Assembly (NCBI GenBank): GCA_030429585.1
Contig: JAUIEU010000001.1
Span: 1,607,994 to 1,671,993, forward strand
Direction of reading: 5' to 3'
Source of the DNA: a bacterium
GTDB lineage: Bacteria > Cyanobacteriota > Vampirovibrionia > Vampirovibrionales > Vampirovibrionaceae
Length of the DNA: 64,000 bases
Shown piece after piece: positions 1-9,923 of this stretch (within the stretch, counting starts at the first letter, position 1; each line of letters starts with the position of its first letter). The notes below the pieces were generated by a model. It worked only from the letters and a program-made list of their open reading frames with translations, had not been told where the DNA came from and did not search any database. The translations under genes and the position numbers were made by a program.

Positions 1-2
1 GC

Positions 3-974
3 GAACTGGTGATTAAAATAGACGCCGCCCTAACCTGCGGCACCGATGTTAAATGCTACCGCCGAGGCCACCCTGTACTGCTGGCCAACACCCCTAATTC
101 CTGTAGTAGCCCCTTTGGCCACGAAGGTTGCGGCACAGTGGTGGCGATTGGCAATGGCGTTACAAATTTTAGCGTAGGCGATTTAGTAGTGGCCGCCAAT
201 AGTGCACCGTGTGGCGATTGCTTTTTTTGCGACAAAAACCAACCCAACCTGTGTAACAACATCGCCTTTTTAAACGGCACCTACGCCGAGTATTTAACCA
301 TCCCGGCCAATATTGTTAGCAAAAACACCCATACCCTACCGCCAGGGTTTGCCCCCACCAAAGGCGCCTTTACCGAACCCCTGGCCGTGGCCCTACGCGG
401 GGTAATGGAAATGAACATTCAACCTGGCGATACCGTAGCCCTGCTGGGCATTGGGCCCATTGGCTTGCTAATGGCACGGGTGGCCACTGAGCTGGGCGCC
501 CAGGTGACGGCCTACGGACGAAACCCCTTAAAACGCCAACTGGCCAGTACCTTTGCCCATTGCCAACACGTGGTGCATTGGACGGAAGACTTAACCCCAG
601 AGGTCATGAAAGCCGCCACCCCCCAAGGCTACGGCTTTGATATGGTGATTGAAGCGGTAGGCTTACCCCACATTTGGCAACTGGCCACCCAACTGGTGCG
701 CAAAGGCGGCAAAGTAAACCTATTTGGCGGCTGCCCTGGCGGCAGCACAGTAGAGCTGGATACCCGCCGCCTCCACTACGATGAGATTACCCTGCTGAGT
801 CTGTTTCATCATACCCCCGCCTACATTGCCATGGCGGTGGATTGGCTAACCACCCACAAACTAGACCCCAGCCCGCTGATTACCGATACCCGCCCCCTAA
901 CCGATGTGGTACCCGCCTTAGAGGCCGTGATGGCCGGTGAGGCCATTAAAGTAGCCCTCATCCCCGAACAATAA
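3..974 (+). CDS. Zinc-dependent medium-chain alcohol dehydrogenase (5' truncated)
   Basis: Zinc-binding NAD(P)-dependent dehydrogenase of the medium-chain (MDR) superfamily. The reading frame is open to the left edge of the window, and the GTG at position 9 falls inside the conserved strand just before the CGTD motif, so the true start lies outside. Visible are the catalytic-zinc cysteine in CGTDVK, the GHEGCG motif, the structural-zinc cysteines in CGDCFFCDKNQPNLC, and the Rossmann motif GIGPIGLL. The C-terminus is complete. The CGTD-K-RGHP pattern resembles sorbitol/threonine-dehydrogenase-like members, but the substrate cannot be read from the sequence. It converges on the glycosyltransferase gene with only 9 bases between the stops. 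Confidence 0.88.
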   Translation, partial: ELVIKIDAALTCGTDVKCYRRGHPVLLANTPNSCSSPFGHEGCGTVVAIGNGVTNFSVGDLVVAANSAPCGDCFFCDKNQPNLCNNIAFLNGTYAEYLTIPANIVSKNTHTLPPGFAPTKGAFTEPLAVALRGVMEMNIQPGDTVALLGIGPIGLLMARVATELGAQVTAYGRNPLKRQLASTFAHCQHVVHWTEDLTPEVMKAATPQGYGFDMVIEAVGLPHIWQLATQLVRKGGKVNLFGGCPGGSTVELDTRRLHYDEITLLSLFHHTPAYIAMAVDWLTTHKLDPSPLITDTRPLTDVVPALEAVMAGEAIKVALIPEQ

Positions 975-983
975 CCGCACCCT

Positions 984-2036
984 TTAAAGTGATGACCTAG
1001 GGGCCAATTCACCATAAACGCTGCGTTGGTGGGTAATGGTATCTGCCATGGTGCGAATAAACCCTACATCCGGGTAATCATAACGCTGAACCTGGTAGGC
1101 GTAATCTTCAAACAGCAGGGCGGATTCATTGACCGGGTGCACCCAACCCCCATTCAGGCGTTGAATGTATTTAGCCAGCTTTTCTTCCCGCTTCCACCGC
1201 GGGTTAATGGCCATGTTTAGGTGGACTAAATTAACCGTATTTATTTTGCCGCGCTTACCCGCGCACCCAATACTGGTATGGCCCACTGCCTCTGGAAACG
1301 TTAGTAATTTTTCTTCGTTTTTAAACAACCGCATCTGAAAATCCGGGTACAAATACCCATCGTTTAGCCACCATAGCGATTCATGGGCATCATCCCAGCA
1401 ACTTAAATGCAGGCGAGGCAATTTAAAGTGGGTAAACTTGCTTTGGGTTAGCAGCCCAGGCACATAATCAAAAAAATGGGGCTCAGGGAATTCATCATCA
1501 TCCAAGCGCAGCACCCAATCGCCTGTACAACGGCTAACCAATTCTTTTAGGCCGCCATTACAAGTCAGGGCCTCGTTATGGATAGTAAAGCAGGTATCGG
1601 CAATAGGTTCGCACACTGCCAACGTGTCATCCGTGGTTTTGCTATCCACGCCCACAACTATTTCATCCACATAAGGGGTTAGGTACTGTAGCAACGGGCC
1701 AATTCGGTTGGCACTATTCATGGTGATAATGCACACAGACAACGTTGGGCGAGGGCCAGGCAGTGGTTTTTTCCAGGTGCCCACATACCTATATTGCTCG
1801 TATAAAGCAGCCAGGCCATGTACCCACCGACGCAAACGTTGACGCCGCATATCCTGTTTAAACGTTCGGGTATACGCATCGTCACGAAGTATCCCTTCGC
1901 GAGGGTTGTGCCATGTGGACGAAATAACCATAGGCGCTATTGTCGCTAAAACACTCCCTAAAACCCAGATGATGTTTAATCTATGTTTTGTGACGAAACA
2001 CCCCATTATCCAATCCAAATTAACACTATTTCGCAA
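984..2036 (-). CDS. Glycosyltransferase family 2 protein
   Basis: A 350-residue GT2 (GT-A fold) glycosyltransferase that transfers a sugar from a nucleotide-activated donor. The domain starts near residue 97 with TLSVCIITMNSANRI. The first acidic motif (DEIVVGVDSKTTDDT) and the DDDE metal-binding motif (LRLDDDEFPE) are present. The first 45 residues include a hydrophobic stretch (LNIIWVLGSVLATIAPMVIS) that could be a membrane anchor, or the true start may be one of the internal methionines. The stop lies 9 bases from the convergent dehydrogenase. The acceptor (glycan, lipid or protein) is not evident. Confidence 0.82.
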   Translation of the reverse strand: MRNSVNLDWIMGCFVTKHRLNIIWVLGSVLATIAPMVISSTWHNPREGILRDDAYTRTFKQDMRRQRLRRWVHGLAALYEQYRYVGTWKKPLPGPRPTLSVCIITMNSANRIGPLLQYLTPYVDEIVVGVDSKTTDDTLAVCEPIADTCFTIHNEALTCNGGLKELVSRCTGDWVLRLDDDEFPEPHFFDYVPGLLTQSKFTHFKLPRLHLSCWDDAHESLWWLNDGYLYPDFQMRLFKNEEKLLTFPEAVGHTSIGCAGKRGKINTVNLVHLNMAINPRWKREEKLAKYIQRLNGGWVHPVNESALLFEDYAYQVQRYDYPDVGFIRTMADTITHQRSVYGELAPRSSL

Positions 2037-2067
2037 AAGAAAAAGAGGCGCTTTTTAAGGGCGCCTC
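2036..2067 (-). terminator. Rho-independent terminator of the collagen-like gene
   Basis: On the minus strand GAGGCGC, a 9-nt loop and GCGCCTC form a perfect 7-bp stem followed by TTTTTCTTTT. It lies about 95 bases past the stop of the collagen-like gene and just before the glycosyltransferase start, so it separates the two transcription units. Confidence 0.8.
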
Positions 2068-2160
2068 CGGGAAATGTTCATCAACCTTGTTAGGTGTAGG
2101 AGTATGGAGTGTGAGGATTAATGGGTTTAACGCTAAGGTTAAACCAGAACTTGTGTAAGG

Positions 2161-3762
2161 TTAGCTTAATTCAGCCAAGCTGTTTAAAAAGCTGTGCTCG
2201 TTTTGGTTAAGCAGGTCATGTAAGCCAACGTTTAGGTTTAGGCCAGCTAAGTTTAGGCTAGCTTCGTACCCTGTGGCACCGTTACCGGCATCGGCTTTGT
2301 CTTCGCAAACCGTCATATCTAAGTAGTTAGCGGTTTGAGGATTTTGCGCCGTACCAACGTTCGCATCTCGAGGAATTAAGGTGGTGGTGTATTCCGAGCC
2401 AGCGACAGTGGATTGGATACGGAAGCCAATATCGTTGCTGTTGCCTGGGTTAATAATATCATCCACTACTTGCACCGACCCTAAGCCGTTAGGTAGATTA
2501 ACGGTTTGGTTACCGCCGGTAACATCGATGGTTTGCACCGTGTTGCCATTGTTATCCAAAATGGTAGCGGTAGCGGGGGCGCCACTGGTAATAACAACCT
2601 TGTTGTTGCCAATATCAATAGTGGTTACATCGTTGCTAACACCGCTGGGGGCTGTGCCATTAATATCCTTAGTGGCTACATTTAAGTTAAAGTCTGTATC
2701 CGTAAGTACATCGTAGTTTTGGTTAGCCGCCATACCAGAATCAAAACCAGTATTTAGGACTTGGGCAAAGTTATTACCATCGGTATCGTACAGTTGGATG
2801 ATAGGGTCGCCGTTTAAGCCAACACAGTTAATAACGTCTTTTTCGCAAACGCCATCTTTACCGTCTTTACCATCAACGCCGTCTTTACCATCTTTACCGT
2901 CGACGCCATCGCGGCCATCTTTACCATGAAGACCGTCTTGTCCGTCTTTACCATCAACGCCGTCTTTACCATCTTTACCGTCGACGCCATCGCGGCCATC
3001 TTTACCATGAAGACCGTCTTGTCCGTCTTTACCATCAACGCCGTCTTTACCATCTTTACCGTCGACGCCATCGCGGCCATCTTTACCATGAAGACCGTCT
3101 TGTCCGTCTTTGCCATTCTTACCGTCGGCACCATCTTTACCGTTTAGGCCATCTTTGCCATCGTAACCATCGACACCATTACGGCCATCTTTACCATCCA
3201 TACCGTCTTTACCGTTTAGGCCATCTTGTCCGTCGATACCATCATAGCCATCGCGGCCATCAACGCCGTCTTTGCCGTTAAAGCCAGTGAAACCACGAGG
3301 TCCCATTGGTCCCATCGGACCCATTGGTCCCATCGGACCCATTGGCCCCATTGGGCCAGGGCGGCCTGGCTTACCCTGAGGACCCATAGGCCCTGGGTAG
3401 TAAGTAGGGGTATTGTAGCTGTAGCCATAATCTTGGGTGGGGGTAGTGTAGCTGGTTTGGTAACCACTGTTGTAACCACCGTAGCTGCTAGGTTCGTTAT
3501 AGCTGGTGTAGGCGTTATCTTGCCCGTAAACGTCGCCGCCACTAAACATAGACTGGAAGATGTTCATAATAGGGCCAAGCAATAACATCATCACGTTAAT
3601 GTTGACAGGGCTTCCGTAGCTGCTACCAAAGCTGGGAGCGTAGGAAGAGGAAGAAGAAGAATAGTTTTGCTGTGCAGGGCTGTAGCTTTGTTGAGCTGAA
3701 TACGTGTTACCCGCATTGTAAGAAGACGCTGGGTTGTAAGCAGAATAATTCGTGTTGTACAT
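2161..3762 (-). CDS. Collagen-like Gly-X-Y repeat protein
   Basis: A 533-residue protein in three parts. Residues 1 to about 120 are Tyr/Ser/Asn/Gln-rich low complexity with one hydrophobic patch (VNINVMMLLLGPIMNIF). Residues of about 123-318 are an uninterrupted Gly-X-Y tract, first Pro-rich (GPMGPMGPM) and then Asp/Lys-rich (GKDGVDGRDG), as in bacterial collagen triple helices. The C-terminal 215 residues form a unique Asn/Thr/Asp-rich domain preceded by two cysteines (VCEKD, INCVG). No classical signal peptide is seen. TTGGAG sits 7 bases before the ATG. The likely role is a trimeric surface fibre or exosporium/stalk-like structural protein (inference from the repeat). The minus-strand terminator downstream makes it monocistronic. 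Confidence 0.85.
   Translation of the reverse strand: MYNTNYSAYNPASSYNAGNTYSAQQSYSPAQQNYSSSSSSYAPSFGSSYGSPVNINVMMLLLGPIMNIFQSMFSGGDVYGQDNAYTSYNEPSSYGGYNSGYQTSYTTPTQDYGYSYNTPTYYPGPMGPQGKPGRPGPMGPMGPMGPMGPMGPMGPRGFTGFNGKDGVDGRDGYDGIDGQDGLNGKDGMDGKDGRNGVDGYDGKDGLNGKDGADGKNGKDGQDGLHGKDGRDGVDGKDGKDGVDGKDGQDGLHGKDGRDGVDGKDGKDGVDGKDGQDGLHGKDGRDGVDGKDGKDGVDGKDGKDGVCEKDVINCVGLNGDPIIQLYDTDGNNFAQVLNTGFDSGMAANQNYDVLTDTDFNLNVATKDINGTAPSGVSNDVTTIDIGNNKVVITSGAPATATILDNNGNTVQTIDVTGGNQTVNLPNGLGSVQVVDDIINPGNSNDIGFRIQSTVAGSEYTTTLIPRDANVGTAQNPQTANYLDMTVCEDKADAGNGATGYEASLNLAGLNLNVGLHDLLNQNEHSFLNSLAELS
2869..3111 (-). repeat. Three tandem 81-bp repeats inside the collagen-like gene
   Basis: Three almost identical 81-bp units begin at 2869, 2950 and 3031. 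Each encodes 27 residues of Gly-X-Y (KDGQDGLHG, KDGRDGVDG, KDGKDGVDG). The period is a multiple of 9 bases, so gain or loss of a unit keeps the triple-helix register. The near identity points to recent expansion. Confidence 0.9.
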
Positions 3763-4191
3763 AAGTGATACTCCAATAAAATGTTTGTGTGAGAAAGAGA
3801 TTGAGGAAAGTTAAAATGCAGTTTGATGAACTTGCTATGTTTTAATAAACAAATTTATATCCAGGTTATTGCCTAGATATATCCTTTATGTTTCATTTCT
3901 TAACAATAACAATTTTAATAACTCTTCAAAAAACCCCGTATTTTCCTCCCCCCAAAAGGGTTTACAGGGTTTTTAGCGCCCTCTCTATTTCAACCGCCCT
4001 GCATCCAATAGATATCTTTGTAACAGAACATTGCAATCCATTAGCCCTCTTTCCTTCTACTGCCGATACCTTTTACAACAGTCTTCACCTGTAATTCGGT
4101 ACAACGGGGCATCGTAGTGAGTGCTATGCCACGTTACCTTTCATACCCATTACAGTAATTGTGGGAAATATGAGACTGACGTGTCTATAAC
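3763..4191. other. Intergenic region between collagen-like and TPR genes
   Basis: A 429-bp divergent intergenic region, AT-rich near the collagen-like gene. It should contain promoters for both flanking genes, but I could not assign convincing -35/-10 pairs. A short run of open codons on the plus strand (3888-4094) has no ribosome-binding site or recognisable product and is not called. Confidence 0.4.
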
Positions 4192-5805
4192 ATGTGGGAT
4201 GTTTTAATAATGGTGTCAACTAATAATGCTTCTGCCTGGGCCAGCCCAGCAGATACTTCTGTAAACGATATGGGCCATCCTAACGAATGGGAACTGCTGG
4301 TTCAGCATGAGCTGGCCAACTTTTTAGATTGGGAGCACCCCACGAATCCATGCCAAGCCCTTGCGCACTATATGGATGCCCTGCCAGAAGATATCACTCT
4401 TTCTGTTCAATGGGCCGCTTACCGAACCTACTTAGCCTATGTATTAGGCGATTGGGATACCGTGGCCGACGGGCTGGAAACCTGGGAAAACACCCCCTTA
4501 AACAATCGCCCTGCCAAAGCATGGGTACTGTTTAGCCTGGTGGGTGGGGCCACCCTAATGGCAGAAAACTATTTAGCCGAAGCCCTTAGCGAACTACGCC
4601 TAGGGTGGGATAAACGCTACGCCGTTGGACTTAGCCACGCTTTTTGGCCACTGGTTACCCTACAACTAATGGGGATGATGCAAAAACTACAATCCAAACG
4701 ACAAAACGATTGGGCCATTACGGCTAAATTATGGTTGCAAGCCCTACCGTTAGCTATTGGTAGCAGCATGTTATTTGCACCATGCCGCACCATTATTCGT
4801 TTTTTACTGGCCGCCCGTGTATTAACCCATACCCCTGCCAACGCCCCAGAACAACTAATTGCCACACTTAGCCACCTGCACCAGCAATTCCCTGGGCAAA
4901 CCGTGTTACACAATGCCCTAGGCAAAACCTTTGCCGCCTTAAACAAAACAGAGCAGGCCGCCCATTGGTTTGAACAATCCACCCAACGGTACCCGCTAAC
5001 CGCTACCACATGGCTGCAACTGGGCCAACTGCAAGAAAAAACCCACCAGCCCGAAGCGGCCCTAAAAAGTTATCAATCTGCCTTGGCTTACGGGCCAGAC
5101 CATGCCACCTTATGGTTGCGCTTAGGCAGGCTCCACCTACAACTTAGTCAATCTTTGGTTACAGCGGCCACCTACTTTAAGCAAGCCTTACTCATCGCCA
5201 AAACCGATGAACTCCGGGCCGATGCTGCCCATGCCCTAGGCCAATGCACCTTGCTAGAAAACAGCACCGACGAAGCCTCGTTACAGGTGGCCCAAAGCTT
5301 ATTTGAAAAAGCCTACCAGTGGGATAACAAAACCTCTCGCTTTGCCCAATCCCTAGCCATGACCTATTACCAGCTACAACAGTATGCCGAAGCCGAAGCC
5401 CTGTACCGTCAACTGATTGAAACCAACCCTAACGATGCTGGGCTGGTATGCAGCCTAGGGTACCTATGCTGGCTGCAAGGCGATGGCGATGACGCCGCCT
5501 TTTACTACCGCCAAGCAGTGGTGATTGACCCTAATTATGATGTGGCCTACAACAACTTAGGCGTGGTGTATTTAGAAGATCGCCAAGATGCCGAACGCGC
5601 CCTAGACCTGTTTGAAAAAGCCGTCAAAATAAACCTGGATTACGCCACCGCCCACTACAACTTGGGCCGCTGCTACCGCGCCATGGGCGATACTTTTAAA
5701 GCCGCCACCTGCTTTCAGTGGGCCAAACAACTGGCAGATGACTCTGAAGAGCTAGACGGCAGCTACCTGGATGGCGAACTCCAATCCTTGTTCAAGGTCT
5801 CTTAA
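4192..5805 (+). CDS. TPR repeat protein
   Basis: A 537-residue protein with tetratricopeptide repeats over residues of roughly 235-520. Repeat hallmarks recur, such as AALKSYQSALAYGPDHATLW, YAEAEALYRQLIETNPND and RALDLFEKAVKINLDYATAH (W/L-G-Y-A-F-A-P pattern). The N-terminal 230 residues are helical and Ala/Leu/Trp-rich without a recognised domain. There is no signal peptide or membrane segment, so a cytosolic scaffold role is likely. The first ATG has no clear Shine-Dalgarno, and a second ATG at 4210 (MVSTNN) is equally plausible. Partners cannot be named. Confidence 0.8.
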   Translation: MWDVLIMVSTNNASAWASPADTSVNDMGHPNEWELLVQHELANFLDWEHPTNPCQALAHYMDALPEDITLSVQWAAYRTYLAYVLGDWDTVADGLETWENTPLNNRPAKAWVLFSLVGGATLMAENYLAEALSELRLGWDKRYAVGLSHAFWPLVTLQLMGMMQKLQSKRQNDWAITAKLWLQALPLAIGSSMLFAPCRTIIRFLLAARVLTHTPANAPEQLIATLSHLHQQFPGQTVLHNALGKTFAALNKTEQAAHWFEQSTQRYPLTATTWLQLGQLQEKTHQPEAALKSYQSALAYGPDHATLWLRLGRLHLQLSQSLVTAATYFKQALLIAKTDELRADAAHALGQCTLLENSTDEASLQVAQSLFEKAYQWDNKTSRFAQSLAMTYYQLQQYAEAEALYRQLIETNPNDAGLVCSLGYLCWLQGDGDDAAFYYRQAVVIDPNYDVAYNNLGVVYLEDRQDAERALDLFEKAVKINLDYATAHYNLGRCYRAMGDTFKAATCFQWAKQLADDSEELDGSYLDGELQSLFKVS

Positions 5806-5831
5806 ACACCCGTTCTAAATAAACTTAGGGC

Positions 5832-7148
5832 TTAAGCTGGCAAGGGCTGGCCTTTGGTTTCGCGGGCTAGCAATCCGCACACCACAGAAACCAGATACGA
5901 GGCAGAAAACACCAATAGCGCCATGGCATAGCCGCCAAACAAACTGGTTAAACTGCCCACAAACAGCACGGCAACCGCCGTTACCGTTCGGCCCATGTTT
6001 AAGCAAAAGCCAATGGCACTGGCACGTATTTTGGTAGGAAACAACTCTGGTAAGTACACATATACTATGGCCTGAGAGAGACCACCAAAAAAGCCTAATA
6101 AGCCATCCTGCCAATAAATAGCCGGGGTGAAGGTGGTATTGGAAAGTAAGAGCAGAGCCGTAGCCGCAAACATGCCCACGTACCCAATGGCAATGGTCCA
6201 TCGGCGGCCAATGGCATTGGCCACCACACCCGCTAACCCGCACCCAATAACAGCCGCCAGCCCGTGCCACATAGTAGCCACGCTTTTTTCTGTACCGTTA
6301 CCGGCACCGGCTAACATGTCTTGTATCCATGTGGGTATCCACGCCAAACTGGCCCAATAACCCACCAGCAATCCGCCAAAAATAGCGCCACCCAGCAACA
6401 CATCCTTTCGGTATTGGGGATGAAACACCACGGCAAACTGGGCGCGCATCTCATCTAATAAATTAGGCTTAGTAGGCACAAGGGCACCACTCTCTCGCCG
6501 CTCTTCAGCTTCTGCTAGCCATAAGGGGGATTCATCCATGCGGAGACGAATGAGAATAGCCAACACCGCCGGGATGACGCCTACAAAAAACACCAAGCGC
6601 CACGGGGCAATACCCACTTGCTGCCCTACCGTATAAATATAGGCCGGAATCAGCCCCGCCAAAAACACGCCGGTTTGGTAACTGGTAATCAGCAGGCCCA
6701 ACACAACAGCCCGACTTTTGGCAGGCCAGCATTCGGCAAGCATAGTGGTGATAGACACTAATTCGCCGCCAATCCCAAAACCGGTAAGGAAGCGACACAG
6801 GCCCAATTGCCATGGTTCTACGGCAAAGCCGCTAAGGCCCGTAAAAATAGCATAGAGCAAAATACTGGCTACCATGGCGGTCACGCGGCCGTATTTATCG
6901 CCAATAAAGCCAAAGGCCATACCGCCTAGCGTCCACCCGACCAAAAACACTGACATTATCCACGAGCCCGCTTGGCTAATCTCGCCGCGCGCGGTGGTGT
7001 TTAGCAGGTCGGCCAACGCGTCATGCTGAATCACCATGTACAGACTGCTGTCCATGCCATCAAAAATGCCACCAAACCAGCAGCCAAAAAATATCCACCA
7101 ATGTAGCTTGTTGACGCCTTCAAACGTATTTTTTAGCTTTTTCCACAT
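5832..7148 (-). CDS. MFS transporter
   Basis: A 438-residue major facilitator superfamily permease with twelve predicted membrane segments. The loop 2-3 signature GFIGDKYGR is present, and ELFPTKIRASAIGFCLNMGR matches the second-half motif of sugar/aromatic-acid (SP/AAHS-like) carriers. FFGCWFGGIFDGMD near residue 20 holds the acidic pair typical of the first helix. I chose the ATG at 7148 (MWKKLKNTF) because GAGGGG lies about 10 bases upstream. The open frame extends 27 bases further to a weaker start. It begins 36 bases after the lysS stop on the same strand, so the two are probably co-transcribed. Substrate unknown. Confidence 0.85.
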   Translation of the reverse strand: MWKKLKNTFEGVNKLHWWIFFGCWFGGIFDGMDSSLYMVIQHDALADLLNTTARGEISQAGSWIMSVFLVGWTLGGMAFGFIGDKYGRVTAMVASILLYAIFTGLSGFAVEPWQLGLCRFLTGFGIGGELVSITTMLAECWPAKSRAVVLGLLITSYQTGVFLAGLIPAYIYTVGQQVGIAPWRLVFFVGVIPAVLAILIRLRMDESPLWLAEAEERRESGALVPTKPNLLDEMRAQFAVVFHPQYRKDVLLGGAIFGGLLVGYWASLAWIPTWIQDMLAGAGNGTEKSVATMWHGLAAVIGCGLAGVVANAIGRRWTIAIGYVGMFAATALLLLSNTTFTPAIYWQDGLLGFFGGLSQAIVYVYLPELFPTKIRASAIGFCLNMGRTVTAVAVLFVGSLTSLFGGYAMALLVFSASYLVSVVCGLLARETKGQPLPA

Positions 7149-7184
7149 AACGAGACACCCCTCATACCCAACCAATAATAGTAA

Positions 7185-8699
7185 TTACGATTTTTGTTTT
7201 AACGTTGGGAAGGCAATCACATCGCGGATGTTGGTGCTATTAGTCAGCAACATCACTAGGCGGTCAATGCCAATACCCAAGCCGCCGGTAGGAGGCAAGC
7301 CATATTCTAAGGCGGTAACAAAATCTGTATCCATCTGGTGAGCTTCATCGTTGCCTTGGTCACGCTCGCCTAGCTGGCTTTCAAAGCGCTGGCGCTGATC
7401 AATCGGGTTATTTAACTCGCTAAAGGCGTTGGCTACTTCCCACCCATTGACGCGAGTTTCAAAGCGTTCGGTTAATCTAGGGTTATCGCGGTGCACTTTG
7501 GCCAGTGGCGAAATTTCTACCGGGTAATCCGTAATATGAATCGGCTGAATCAGGGTATGCTCAATTTTTTCTTCAAACACTTGCTCTAGCACATGGCCCC
7601 AACGGTCAAATTCGCGCACATGTACGCCGAGTTGTTTGCCCGCTTCGCGCGCGGCATCGTCGGTTTCAATCGCCATAAAATCAACACCAGTAGCCTCTTT
7701 CACACATTCTGCCATGGTTTTGCGTGGCCATGGGGCGGTAAAATCAATTTCAGTCTCTTGATACATGACTTTGGTGCTACCAGTCGCCACTTTGGCGGCA
7801 TGGGCCATCAGGTTTTCGGTCAGCGTCATCATGTCGTGATAATCGGCGTAGGCCTCATACACTTCCATCATGGTAAATTCTGGGTTGTGTTTGGGGCTAA
7901 TCCCCTCGTTACGGAAATTCCGGTTCAGTTCAAACACCTTCTCGCTAAGGCCACCCACAACAAGGCGCTTTAGGTATAACTCGGGGGCAATCCGCAAAAA
8001 CAGATCCATATCTAGCGCGTTATGGTGCGTGGTAAAGGGCTTGGCTGCCGCACCACCCGCAATGGGCTGCAAAATAGGCGTTTCTACTTCCAAATAGCCC
8101 GCATCCACCAGATATTGACGAATACTGCTAATAATGGCGCTGCGCTTGCGCAAGGTATCGCGGGTGGTCTCATTCATAATGAGATCGAGATAGCGCTGGC
8201 GGTAACGGGTTTCTTTATCCGTTAGGCCATGGAATTTTTCGGGTAGTGGCAACAACGACTTAGACAACAGTTGGAACGATTTTGCCCGAATAGAAAGCTC
8301 GCCGCGTGGGGTACGCCGAATGGTGCCTGTAGCGCCCACAATATCGCCAATATCCAGGAGTTTTAGCTGAGGTAAAAATTCGGCAGGCAAACTTTCTTTA
8401 TGGCAAAACACTTGAATTTTACCCTTGGTGTCCATCACATCTAAAAACATGCCGCTATTGCGAATGGCCATAATGCGTCCGGCAACGGTCACGGTATCTT
8501 CCGTTTCCGTACCGTTTTCTAGTTCGGCATACGTGTTGTGCAGGCCGGTGCTGGTATGGGTGGGGGTAAATGTGTACGGGTACGGGTTAACCCCATGCTC
8601 GGTTTGCCATGTGGCCAGTTTATCCACGCGCTGCTGGCGGATAGTATCGAGAGAGGTGGTGGTTTCTGGTGTGGAATTAGGGGCAGATGGGGCGGTCAT
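7185..8699 (-). CDS. lysS: Lysyl-tRNA synthetase (class II)
   Basis: Class II aminoacyl-tRNA synthetase that charges tRNA-Lys with lysine in the cytosol. The OB-fold anticodon-binding domain ([20 protein letters not shown]) is followed by the catalytic core with motif 2 ([20 protein letters not shown]) and motif 3 ([15 protein letters not shown]). The ATG at 8699 ([12 protein letters not shown]) gives 504 residues, normal for the family. The frame stays open for 59 more codons upstream, but that stretch has no family similarity and would overlap the divergent gene. The MFS gene follows at 36 bases. Confidence 0.96.
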   Translation of the reverse strand: MTAPSAPNSTPETTTSLDTIRQQRVDKLATWQTEHGVNPYPYTFTPTHTSTGLHNTYAELENGTETEDTVTVAGRIMAIRNSGMFLDVMDTKGKIQVFCHKESLPAEFLPQLKLLDIGDIVGATGTIRRTPRGELSIRAKSFQLLSKSLLPLPEKFHGLTDKETRYRQRYLDLIMNETTRDTLRKRSAIISSIRQYLVDAGYLEVETPILQPIAGGAAAKPFTTHHNALDMDLFLRIAPELYLKRLVVGGLSEKVFELNRNFRNEGISPKHNPEFTMMEVYEAYADYHDMMTLTENLMAHAAKVATGSTKVMYQETEIDFTAPWPRKTMAECVKEATGVDFMAIETDDAAREAGKQLGVHVREFDRWGHVLEQVFEEKIEHTLIQPIHITDYPVEISPLAKVHRDNPRLTERFETRVNGWEVANAFSELNNPIDQRQRFESQLGERDQGNDEAHQMDTDFVTALEYGLPPTGGLGIGIDRLVMLLTNSTNIRDVIAFPTLKQKS

Positions 8700-8787
8700 T
8701 ACTAAAGCTCGTTTATGATTGATTGGGAAAGTACCTGTAGTTGTAGCAAAATTGAGACATAAAATCACCTTATAAAAGGCAGACCCC

Positions 8788-9804
8788 ATGACAAACACGC
8801 CCATAACGGCCCCCATTAAACGTTGGCTAGATGCCGATATTGATGACACCGCCCTGCGCGGCAAAACCATTGCCATTATTGGCTACGGCAACCAAGGGCG
8901 CCCACAGGCACTAAATCTTCGGGATAGTGGCCACACTGTTATTGTTGGTGCCAGAGAAGGTAAAAAAGCATGGCAAGCCGCCACAGACGATGGCTTTGAC
9001 GTGATGCGCGGCAAAAAAGCGGTGCCCCAAGCAGATGTGGTGATGTTACTGCTGCCTGACCATATGATCCATATTGTGGCAGGCTGCCTGCCCCTAACCG
9101 AACGGCACGCCATTGGCATAGGCCACGGGTTTTGCCTCCATGCCGGCTGGTGGGCGCCAGAGGCACAGCATAATATTTTCTTATTGGCCCCCAAAAGCCA
9201 TGGCAGTGGGGTACGGCAAGAATATTTAGATAAGACCGGCGTGCCCGCCTTTGTGGCCACCGTGCAAGCGGGCACCATGGCAGAAGCCGACTTACATAAC
9301 ATAGCGCTAGCGTACGGAAAAGGGATTGGTTGCGGCATGCGGGGCATTTACCAAAGCAGCCTGCAAGAAGAAACCGTGTGCGACCTATTTAGCGAGCAAG
9401 CCGTGCTGTGTGGCGGATTAAACCACCTGATACTGGCCGCCTTTGAGACATTGACCGAGCGCGGCTACAGCGCCGAAGCCGCCACCATTCGCTGCCTGTA
9501 CGAGCTAAAAACCATGGGCAAACTTATCCAAGAGCGCGGCATTACCGGCCTGCGCCACGCCATTAGTTCCGCCGCTTTGGTTGGCGATATTACCCGCGGC
9601 CCCCGCATTGTAGATGACACGGTAAAAGCCACCCTAAAACAGCTACTTACCGAGATTGAAGATGGCACCTTTGCCCGCGATTTTGAGCAGAACGAATCCC
9701 AAGCTCAGCTCGCTGCATTACGAAACCAACACGCCAACCACCCTATCGAAGCGGCCTATGAGCGAATTATGAACGCAACTACCGTTTCTTCTCCATCGCT
9801 TTAA
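8788..9804 (+). CDS. Divergent ketol-acid reductoisomerase (IlvC family)
   Basis: A 338-residue class I (short) KARI homologue. The family converts acetohydroxy acids to dihydroxy acids in branched-chain amino-acid synthesis with NADPH and two Mg ions. Seen: the nucleotide motif GYGNQG (family GYGSQG), His118 in HGFCLHAG, Lys136 in APKSHG, metal ligands Asp199 and Glu203 in [12 protein letters not shown], Glu239 in CLYELK, and Ser260 in AISSA. The Glu normally four residues before Glu239 (FECLHE) is Arg235 (IRCLYE), and PKxPGHTVR has become PKSHGSGVR. So it is full length but has lost one bridging metal ligand, and may be a paralogue with altered chemistry. AAGG lies 9 bases before the ATG. 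No other ilv gene is nearby. Confidence 0.85.
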   Translation: MTNTPITAPIKRWLDADIDDTALRGKTIAIIGYGNQGRPQALNLRDSGHTVIVGAREGKKAWQAATDDGFDVMRGKKAVPQADVVMLLLPDHMIHIVAGCLPLTERHAIGIGHGFCLHAGWWAPEAQHNIFLLAPKSHGSGVRQEYLDKTGVPAFVATVQAGTMAEADLHNIALAYGKGIGCGMRGIYQSSLQEETVCDLFSEQAVLCGGLNHLILAAFETLTERGYSAEAATIRCLYELKTMGKLIQERGITGLRHAISSAALVGDITRGPRIVDDTVKATLKQLLTEIEDGTFARDFEQNESQAQLAALRNQHANHPIEAAYERIMNATTVSSPSL

Positions 9805-9923
9805 ATGGCGCCGATAGTTCTAGGAAATAGCGCACGCAGCAAAAGAGCGTATCCTTAATACGTGATTGCGCGAGTACGTTATTGACGACGAAATAACAAG
9901 CCAGAAAAGCGCTGGGGGTGAAA

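Noticed and set aside
2869-3111. Possible CRISPR-like array
   Set aside because: The 81-bp units are contiguous coding repeats with no unique spacers. The same holds for 62766-63089.
2814-3585. Several long open frames on both strands across the collagen repeats
   Set aside because: They are by-products of the 9-base periodic repeat and have no ribosome-binding sites. The Gly-X-Y frame has a good Shine-Dalgarno and a terminator.
3888-4094. 68-codon open frame in the collagen/TPR gap
   Set aside because: No Shine-Dalgarno, low-complexity hydrophobic start, no known relative.
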